Assembly: GCA_002167365.1 (NCBI GenBank)
Contig: NHCU01000056.1
Span: forward strand, 6,684-17,962
Length of the DNA: 11,279 nucleotides
Direction: 5' to 3'
Source: Betaproteobacteria bacterium TMED41
Lineage (GTDB): Bacteria > Pseudomonadota > Gammaproteobacteria > Burkholderiales > Burkholderiaceae_A
Numbering within the stretch: position 1 is the stretch's first letter; each line of letters begins with the position of its first letter. The notes under the pieces were generated by a model. That model did no database searches. It was not told the origin of the DNA and was given only the letters and a program-made list of their open reading frames with translations. A program made the position numbers and the translations under genes. This document shows positions 5,980 to 11,279 of the stretch, one piece after another.

Positions 5980-6708
5980 TCAAATATTTTGTTCCTCAGT
6001 TTCTTCAAACAAGATATTTCTCAATTTCTTAACATTAGAACTTAAAATTTGACTCACTCTTGACTCACTTACCCCCAAAACCTCTCCAATTTCTTTTAAA
6101 TTAAGTTCATCTTGATAGTAAAGAGACATAACTAATTTTTCTCGATCAGGTAGTTCATCAATAGCATCAACTACTAAATTTATAAATTGGTTTTCCTCCA
6201 CTAAGGTATCTGGCTGTTTGGCTTGCTCATCAGGAATATTCAAAACATGCTCCGATAAATCTTCAAGATGAACAGTTTCAAATCTAGCCGCCTGCCCTCT
6301 TTCTTTTTGAAAATCATCTATTTCTTTACCCATTGAATCTGCTAACTCAGCTTGAGATGGGGCTCTACCAAGGGATGCGGACAGAGCTCTAGCACTTTCA
6401 TTGTGCTGTTTATTTATTGCCACAGCAGAACGAGGCAAATATGACAATTTTCTTACCTCGTCTATGATTGAGCCTTTTACTCTTCTGTGCGCAAAGTTTT
6501 CAAAAGCTATTCCCTTAGATGCATCAAACGATTTTGCCGCCTCAATCAAGCCAATCATTCCAACTTGAATTAGTTCATCTAGGTCCATAAAAGGGCTCAA
6601 CCTAGCCTTCAAGTGTAAGGCAACTCTTTTGACTAATCCCATATGCTCTAAAATTAACTCCTCATTAAGATGTTTAGGTGCGTATGGGTTGGGTATCGGA
6701 GTATTCAT
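5980..6708 (-). CDS. fliA: Flagellar sigma factor FliA (sigma-28)
   Basis: FliA directs RNA polymerase to late flagellar and chemotaxis promoters and is held by the anti-sigma factor FlgM until the hook is complete. The 242 residues match the family. Region 2 includes DLDELIQVGMIGLIEAAKSFD (from residue 42) and FENFAHRRVKGSIIDEVR (from 69), followed by the characteristic LPRS (91-94). Region 3 spans about 100-150. Region 4 ends in the helix-turn-helix LNLKEIGEVLGVSESRVSQI (202-221). The ATG at 6708 has a GAGG ribosome site 8 nt upstream and lies 18 nt after flhG, so it is the last gene of the flhA-flhF-flhG-fliA operon. Sigma-28-like promoters before two downstream genes fit its presence. flgM is not in the window. 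Confidence 0.97.
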   Translation of the reverse strand: MNTPIPNPYAPKHLNEELILEHMGLVKRVALHLKARLSPFMDLDELIQVGMIGLIEAAKSFDASKGIAFENFAHRRVKGSIIDEVRKLSYLPRSAVAINKQHNESARALSASLGRAPSQAELADSMGKEIDDFQKERGQAARFETVHLEDLSEHVLNIPDEQAKQPDTLVEENQFINLVVDAIDELPDREKLVMSLYYQDELNLKEIGEVLGVSESRVSQILSSNVKKLRNILFEETEEQNI

Positions 6709-6726
6709 CCATTTATCCTCATTTTA

Positions 6727-7530
6727 TCAAACTCTTCGTTCTACAAAAAATTCTAGGCCACCACTGGATTTTTCAACAGGTTCAAGTTCCAAAACTGATT
6801 CAGCTAAATCCTTAAAATTCCTTGCTGATAAACTGCCAACAGCGTGTTGGAAAATTGATTTTCTGTTTTTAAGTGCTTCTAAAATTGACTCATCTAAATT
6901 TATTGAACCAAGGTTTTCAATTGAATGATCTAAAAACTTAATACAAACATCATTGATACGATTAAAGAGTTGCAGACCACCAGAGCTACTCTCAACTCTG
7001 TTTTGAATCAAAAAAATCTCATTATTGAGTCTTTGTTGCAACATTACTTTAATAACGCCATACGCATCAGCTATCGATGAAGGTTCATCAATGACCACTA
7101 CAAATTTTCTATGGCAAGCATCCAATAGAGTTAGGACAGAGGGTGAAATACCAGCTGCCATATCGATTATCAAGTAGTCAATGTCATCTTTTAGCTCACT
7201 AAATGCTTGAATAATTGCACCTGTTTCCAGTTGCCCGAGCGCAGCCATTTGTTGCACACCGGATGCACCAGGAATCAGAGTCACACCACTTTGATGTTTC
7301 AATAAAATATCTTTTAATTTTTTTTCGCCAGCTACAACGTGACTAAAGTTATATTCTGTGCGCAGACCCAACGCAATTTGGGCATTGGCCAAACCCAAGT
7401 CAGCGTCAAACAGGAAAACCTTTTTTCCTTCATTAGCCAATGCAATTGCTAAATTGACAGCTACAGTCGTTTTGCCAACTCCACCTTTGCCGCTGGCAAT
7501 ACCAATAACTTCAGGCTGCTTTTGGTTCAT
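6727..7530 (-). CDS. flhG: Flagellar number regulator FlhG/FleN, MinD-like ATPase
   Basis: FlhG (FleN in pseudomonads) is a MinD/ParA-type ATPase that limits flagellar number, acting with FlhF and, in gammaproteobacteria, by restraining the activator FleQ. The 267 residues show the deviant Walker A KGGVGKT (15-21), DADLGLAN (42-49), a Walker B region DMAAGIS (123-129) and the family segment DEPSSIADAYGVIK (148-161). The C-terminus ends with LEFFVER, as I recall for Pseudomonas FleN. Only nine residues precede the first strand, so the DQAxxLR motif that activates FlhF in some FlhG proteins is absent. Pseudomonas FleN seems to lack it too. The ATG at 7530 overlaps the flhF stop (ATGA) and has an AAGGAG ribosome site, implying translational coupling with flhF. 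Confidence 0.96.
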   Translation of the reverse strand: MNQKQPEVIGIASGKGGVGKTTVAVNLAIALANEGKKVFLFDADLGLANAQIALGLRTEYNFSHVVAGEKKLKDILLKHQSGVTLIPGASGVQQMAALGQLETGAIIQAFSELKDDIDYLIIDMAAGISPSVLTLLDACHRKFVVVIDEPSSIADAYGVIKVMLQQRLNNEIFLIQNRVESSSGGLQLFNRINDVCIKFLDHSIENLGSINLDESILEALKNRKSIFQHAVGSLSARNFKDLAESVLELEPVEKSSGGLEFFVERRV

Positions 7531-9053
7531 TGGACTCCTTCCGAATTAAAACCCTTAAATGTTTCAAATACCATTTTGTTGCTTTCATTATTGACCAAAA
7601 CCTGATCCTTATCAGAAATCATTAACGTCTGAAGAGCTTTTTCAACAAGAAGCTCTTTATTAAAGTCTTTATAGTCAAAGCTTGAAGGACCGGTTCCCCA
7701 AATTGATGCAATTTTGATATCAGAATTATTTATTAATTGTAATAATCCCCAAGGTGAGACTGATTCATCAAATTTAGAAACAAACAAACTTTTCCAATTA
7801 AACCCATCAACTTTAGTGAGGTTTTCAAAAGCAGCAGGTGACGAGTCAGATGCCAAAACTAAATGAAAATCCACTGATTCAATTGTAGATTTTATTTCTT
7901 CAAGATTCCTTTCTCTTCCTATACCAGCTGTATCTATTAGTATTAATGTTTTACCTCCAAGTTCTTCACACAAAGTTTTTAAAAAAGCTGAGTCTTTTAC
8001 TTTAAAAGCTTCAACCCCAACTTGGGCACATGACATCTGCGTTTGACTCCAAGCTCCAAGCCTTGTGTCTTTGTAACTAATGACAGCAATATTTTCTTCG
8101 GAAACACCTTTTCTGGTGGCAGAGGAAATTATTTTCATCAACATTGATGTTTTGCCTGAACCTGTGGGTCCCGAAATAACATGAACTCCACTGTGAGGAA
8201 CATTATCTATGATTTTTGTTTCAGTGTTGATAGAAGTTTGCAATTGTAATTTCAAGTTCTCAACTGCTTCCTCCACAGAGCTACAATCAGCAATTCCTTC
8301 AATCAATAATGACCTTAACCCAACTGGAATGTTGGCTTCATTCAAAGAGTCAACAACAGTTTTTATTTCAATTGGAACCCTAGATGAAGAATTAAATAAA
8401 GCAACTTTTTGGGCAAGTTTAAATTCTTTTTTCATGTCAGAGAACTCTCTCAAAACCAAATCGACTATCTCCCTCGCTCTTAAAGACTCATTGTTTATTT
8501 TTGTTGGATCAACGTCAAGTTTAGCTTTTGTAGCTTCTTGGATGGATGAATTTGTTCTGGTTTCTGAGTGTATTTTTAAATCAGAGGTTTTTGGATTCAT
8601 TGGTTTAATATTTTCAGCAGACTGTCTTAAATTAAGTTTGGGTTCAACTGACACCATAACTGACTCTTTTTCTCTTTTTTTTAACGAATCTTCTTTGGAT
8701 ACCACTTGATTAGAATCACTGAAATTGTTAATTGTATCTTTGTTGGATTTTAATAAAGCCATGTTTGCATCTTTTGCCAACCTCTTTTTTTCAAGAGATT
8801 CACTTAAAATACTTTCAAAAGTTTCACCAGCAATCTCCTCAGATAATGAACTAGGATCTGGGGTTTTTCTAGTAACTAATTTTGAATCCAATTCATTTAT
8901 TGCGGGGTCAGCTTTAATATCAACCGCGGCTATGACTTCCATCTTACCGTTTATTCTTTCACTGGACACCACCAAAGTAGTTGGGCCGTAAAGTCTTACG
9001 GCTTCTTGGGTGGCTGTCCTTAGATCCTGGGCTACGATTCTCTTTAATTCCAT
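7527..9053 (-). CDS. flhF: Polar flagellar GTPase FlhF (divergent G domain)
   Basis: FlhF is an SRP-family GTPase that places the first flagellar components at the cell pole. The 508 residues follow the family layout. A conserved start, MELKRIVAQDLRTATQEAV, opens a long, poorly conserved B domain (about 50-185), then an N domain (about 190-280) and the NG GTPase. G1 is GPTGSGKT (295-302), G3 is DTAGIGRE (374-381), and the G4-like element is SKFDES (426-431, usually TKLDE). Two signatures are altered. The G2 motif DT(Y/F)R reads KDTR (328-331), putting Lys where the conserved Asp normally sits, although Arg331 and Gln337 remain. The late GQxVPED motif is replaced by GTGPSSFD (453-460). The ATG at 9053 has an AGGGAG ribosome site. 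It follows flhA by 16 nt and overlaps flhG by 4 nt. Confidence 0.94.
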   Translation of the reverse strand: MELKRIVAQDLRTATQEAVRLYGPTTLVVSSERINGKMEVIAAVDIKADPAINELDSKLVTRKTPDPSSLSEEIAGETFESILSESLEKKRLAKDANMALLKSNKDTINNFSDSNQVVSKEDSLKKREKESVMVSVEPKLNLRQSAENIKPMNPKTSDLKIHSETRTNSSIQEATKAKLDVDPTKINNESLRAREIVDLVLREFSDMKKEFKLAQKVALFNSSSRVPIEIKTVVDSLNEANIPVGLRSLLIEGIADCSSVEEAVENLKLQLQTSINTETKIIDNVPHSGVHVISGPTGSGKTSMLMKIISSATRKGVSEENIAVISYKDTRLGAWSQTQMSCAQVGVEAFKVKDSAFLKTLCEELGGKTLILIDTAGIGRERNLEEIKSTIESVDFHLVLASDSSPAAFENLTKVDGFNWKSLFVSKFDESVSPWGLLQLINNSDIKIASIWGTGPSSFDYKDFNKELLVEKALQTLMISDKDQVLVNNESNKMVFETFKGFNSEGVQ

Positions 9054-9069
9054 GAATATTTCTCCCTAA

Positions 9070-11178
9070 TTAATTTTTTGCATTAAGCTCAATTGTTTGT
9101 ATAACTTTAACTGATTGATCATCAGGAATTTCACTGTAAGAAAGCACTGTTAATTCTGATATTCTGTGTTTTGCGGCTCTTGATAACCAAGATCTAATTG
9201 GTGGTGATACAACCAAAACAGCAGGTTTTCCTTGGTCCTCAACCTCCTGCGTACTCTCTCTCAAGGATTTGAACAACCCCTCTGCTAGTCCTGGCTCTAA
9301 AATTACTTCTTGATTTCCCTGATTTTGCTGTAAGACATTATGAAGAAGTTGTTCTAGTTCTGGATCCAGGGTCATCACCTCAAGTGTTTCTTCTGTATCA
9401 ACGAGATTTTGAACAATCATTCTTCCCAACTTGGGACGGACCAAATTTGTAAGTTGCTCAGCATCCTGAGTTTTAGCACATTCGTCGGATAAAGTCTCAA
9501 CAATGGTCTTCATGTCTCTTATTACCACCGACTCATCCAGAAGATTTTGCAACACTTTTGTCACAGTTCCTAATGGTAATTTGCCTGGAACCAGATCCTC
9601 AACTAACTTTGGAGCCTTAATTGCTAATTTGTCTAGGAGTTGCTGTGTTTCATCCCTTCCAAGCAATTCGGCCGCACTCTCCCTCAAAACTTTGTTTAAA
9701 TGTGTTGCTATTGTTGTACTAGGATCAACCACAGTGTATCCGAGTGTTCTAGCATGATCCCTTTGGGAAGGATCAATCCATACAGCATCTAATCCAAAAG
9801 CAGGATCATTAGTTTTTTCGCCCTCCAACTCTCCGTATACTTGACCAGGACTAATAGCCAACTCTTTTCCAACATGAACCTCGCCCCTTGCACGCACAAC
9901 TCCATTTAGAACAATATGATAAGCGTCAGGTTCTAAATTTAATGCATCCCTAATCCTAACTGGCTGCACTAAAAACCCTAACTCTGCTGAAAGTTTCTTC
10001 CTAATTCCCTTTACTCTAGCCATTAACTGGCCGCCAGTTTCAGTATTTACTAGCGGTATTAATCCATAACCTATTTCAAGCCCAATTAAATCGACTTGGT
10101 CAACGTCATCCCAATCAAGTTCTTTTGGCTCATCATTTTCCGCGGCCTCTTTTTCTGTGACTTCTTTTTTTTCAGCTACATTTTTTTGAAGAACAAAAAA
10201 ACCTATTCCCGCTGCTATGATGCCCATTGTTAAAAATACATTTGTAGGCATACCTGGTATTGCACCTAGTGCAACCATAATACTGGCAGAAATAAATAAC
10301 GCCGACGGGTTAGACATTTGGGTTTTAGCTTGTTCTGTCATTGATTCCGAGGTAGTTACCCGTGTTACAACTATTGCTGTTGCTAATGACAAGAACAGGG
10401 ACGGAATTTGCGCAACTAAACCATCGCCAATTGTAAGTAATGAGTAAACCTTACCGGCTTCACTAAAAGACAAATCATGTTGAGCGACACCAATTATTAA
10501 TCCACCAACCAAGTTTATTAATAAAATTAAAAGCCCTGCTATTGCGTCTCCTCTAACAAATTTTGATGCTCCGTCCATCGAACCAAAAAAATCTGCCTCT
10601 TGAGATAATTCCTCTCTTCTTTTTTTTGCCAAGTCGCTGTCTATTACTCCAGCATTTAGATCAGCATCAATAGCCATTTGTTTACCAGGCATTGCATCCA
10701 GAGTAAATCTTGCAGTTACTTCTGATACTCGCCCTGCACCTTTTGTAATGACCATAAAGTTAATTAGTATCAAAATGCCAAAGACAATCGCACCAACTAC
10801 ATAATTACCACCAACCACAAATTCACCAAATGATTGAATAACTTGACCTGCAGCACCGGGGCCACTGTGTCCGTCAACCAACACCACTCGAGTTGATGCT
10901 ACGTTCAACGCTAAACGAAGCATGGTGGCAAGTAATAAAACACCGGGAAATGAAGAAAATTCTAATGGTCTTTGTACACCAATAGAAACCATGATTACTA
11001 TCAAACCAACTAAAATGTTAAATGTAAACAATATATCCAGAACCAAGGGAGGTAGTGGTATTACTAACATTGCCATTATCAATAAAACTAATGCAGGTAT
11101 CCCCAAGCTGGAGGTATCGAATTTGGTTATGTTACTTTTGACTGTCGAAAAAAAATTGTTTGCTATATTAGTTGCCAT
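9070..11178 (-). CDS. flhA: Flagellar type III export gate protein FlhA
   Basis: FlhA forms the nonameric membrane export gate of the flagellar type III secretion system; its cytoplasmic ring docks chaperone-substrate complexes including FliS-flagellin. The 702 residues match the family (about 690-700). About eight membrane segments lie in residues 25-332, and the FHIPEP-family signature RFTLDAMPGKQMAIDADL begins at residue 157. A charged linker (about 333-355, with EKKEVTEKEAAENDEPKE) leads to the cytoplasmic domain (about 360-702). The ATG at 11178 gives the expected N-terminus (MATNIANNFF) but has no clear ribosome site. It is first in the operon with flhF, flhG and fliA, and a sigma-54 promoter lies about 80 nt upstream. 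Confidence 0.98.
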   Translation of the reverse strand: MATNIANNFFSTVKSNITKFDTSSLGIPALVLLIMAMLVIPLPPLVLDILFTFNILVGLIVIMVSIGVQRPLEFSSFPGVLLLATMLRLALNVASTRVVLVDGHSGPGAAGQVIQSFGEFVVGGNYVVGAIVFGILILINFMVITKGAGRVSEVTARFTLDAMPGKQMAIDADLNAGVIDSDLAKKRREELSQEADFFGSMDGASKFVRGDAIAGLLILLINLVGGLIIGVAQHDLSFSEAGKVYSLLTIGDGLVAQIPSLFLSLATAIVVTRVTTSESMTEQAKTQMSNPSALFISASIMVALGAIPGMPTNVFLTMGIIAAGIGFFVLQKNVAEKKEVTEKEAAENDEPKELDWDDVDQVDLIGLEIGYGLIPLVNTETGGQLMARVKGIRKKLSAELGFLVQPVRIRDALNLEPDAYHIVLNGVVRARGEVHVGKELAISPGQVYGELEGEKTNDPAFGLDAVWIDPSQRDHARTLGYTVVDPSTTIATHLNKVLRESAAELLGRDETQQLLDKLAIKAPKLVEDLVPGKLPLGTVTKVLQNLLDESVVIRDMKTIVETLSDECAKTQDAEQLTNLVRPKLGRMIVQNLVDTEETLEVMTLDPELEQLLHNVLQQNQGNQEVILEPGLAEGLFKSLRESTQEVEDQGKPAVLVVSPPIRSWLSRAAKHRISELTVLSYSEIPDDQSVKVIQTIELNAKN

Positions 11179-11208
11179 ATGCCATTGGAAAAAATTTATT
11201 TAAATCAT

Positions 11209-11234
11209 GTACTTAAAAAATAAAAGTACTTTTA
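11209..11234. repeat. 14-bp palindrome and overlapping hairpin in the flhA leader
   Basis: TAAAAGTACTTTTA (11221-11234) is a perfect palindrome. Its AAGTAC (11224-11229) also pairs with GTACTT at 11209-11214 across a 9-nt spacer. Both lie between the predicted sigma-54 start site (about 11247) and the flhA ATG. It could be a leader hairpin or a binding site for an activator acting downstream of the start site. AT-richness makes chance plausible. Confidence 0.35.
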
Positions 11235-11257
11235 GTTTTCTATGTATATTTAACTAA

Positions 11258-11273
11258 AGCAATGGTTATGCCA
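11258..11273 (-). promoter_or_regulatory. Sigma-54 (RpoN) promoter for the flhA operon
   Basis: On the minus strand the 16-mer TGGCATAACCATTGCT matches the sigma-54 consensus TGGCACG-N4-TTGCW at all but two defined positions. The invariant -24 GG and -12 GC are exactly 10 nt apart. Predicted transcription starts near 11247, giving a leader of about 69 nt. Polar flagellar operons of this type are activated by FleQ-class enhancer-binding proteins in relatives; the activator gene is not in the window. Confidence 0.85.
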
Positions 11274-11277
11274 TAAC
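11265..11277. repeat. Palindrome overlapping the -24 element of the flhA promoter
   Basis: GTTATG (11265-11270) and CATAAC (11272-11277) form a perfect 6-bp inverted repeat around one central base. The palindrome covers the -24 end of the sigma-54 promoter. A protein bound there would compete with RNA polymerase, so it is a possible repressor site. It may extend past the window edge. Confidence 0.35.
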
Positions 11278-11279
11278 AA

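Noticed and set aside
7500..7530. Loss of the DQAxxLR FlhF-activating motif from FlhG as a novelty
   Set aside because: As I recall, Pseudomonas FleN also starts close to the P-loop without this motif, and other features here are FleN-like, so this is probably normal for the subgroup.
8209..8991. Plus-strand open frames opposite flhF (166 and 88 codons), and others opposite recG, flhG, fliA and flhA
   Set aside because: They lie entirely antisense to well-supported genes, have low-complexity Ser/Phe/Leu-rich translations without motifs, and lack convincing ribosome sites.

Overview
The window looks like part of the chromosome of an AT-rich, polarly flagellated gammaproteobacterium. Two things suggest this. 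The flagellar genes run flhA-flhF-flhG(fleN)-fliA, as in Pseudomonas-type polar systems, and the FlhG ends in a FleN-like LEFFVER segment. The second locus has ridA-recG-oxyR close together, an arrangement known from pseudomonads and relatives. A betaproteobacterium cannot be excluded from this sequence alone. Every gene I can support lies on the minus strand, so transcription runs from high to low coordinates. I see no RNA gene, insertion sequence, CRISPR array or origin.

Region A (11279 to 5980) is the early flagellar operon. A near-consensus sigma-54 promoter (11258-11273) precedes flhA (export gate). After flhA come flhF (polar SRP-type GTPase), flhG (MinD-like ATPase) and fliA (sigma-28), with gaps of 16 nt, a 4-nt ATGA overlap and 18 nt. 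Region B (5979 to 3911) holds two genes I do not recognise, of 174 and 264 codons, followed by fliS (flagellin chaperone). The 264-codon gene and fliS each have a sigma-28-like promoter of the same geometry (TAAAG, 16 nt, CGATT), so both probably belong to the late FliA regulon. A strong intrinsic terminator follows fliS.

Region C (3910 to 3531) is a roughly 380-nt AT-rich gap with no gene. It carries a weak promoter candidate and several short repeats. Region D (3530 to 1) is a compact unit, ridA-recG-oxyR-cysM, combining reactive enamine/imine clearance, replication-fork repair, peroxide sensing and cysteine synthesis. cysM is cut by the window edge.

The logic of the flagellar half is a cascade. 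RpoN, probably with a FleQ-type activator outside the window, would switch on flhA-flhF-flhG-fliA. FliA then drives the 264-codon gene and fliS. The main novelty is the pair of unknown genes where pseudomonads carry cheY/cheZ/cheA. One is a single-pass membrane protein with an apparent FliA promoter. The other has a promoter region flanked by a perfect 11-bp inverted repeat with its arms exactly 50 bp apart. FlhF is also unusual, because its GTPase G2 motif is rewritten.
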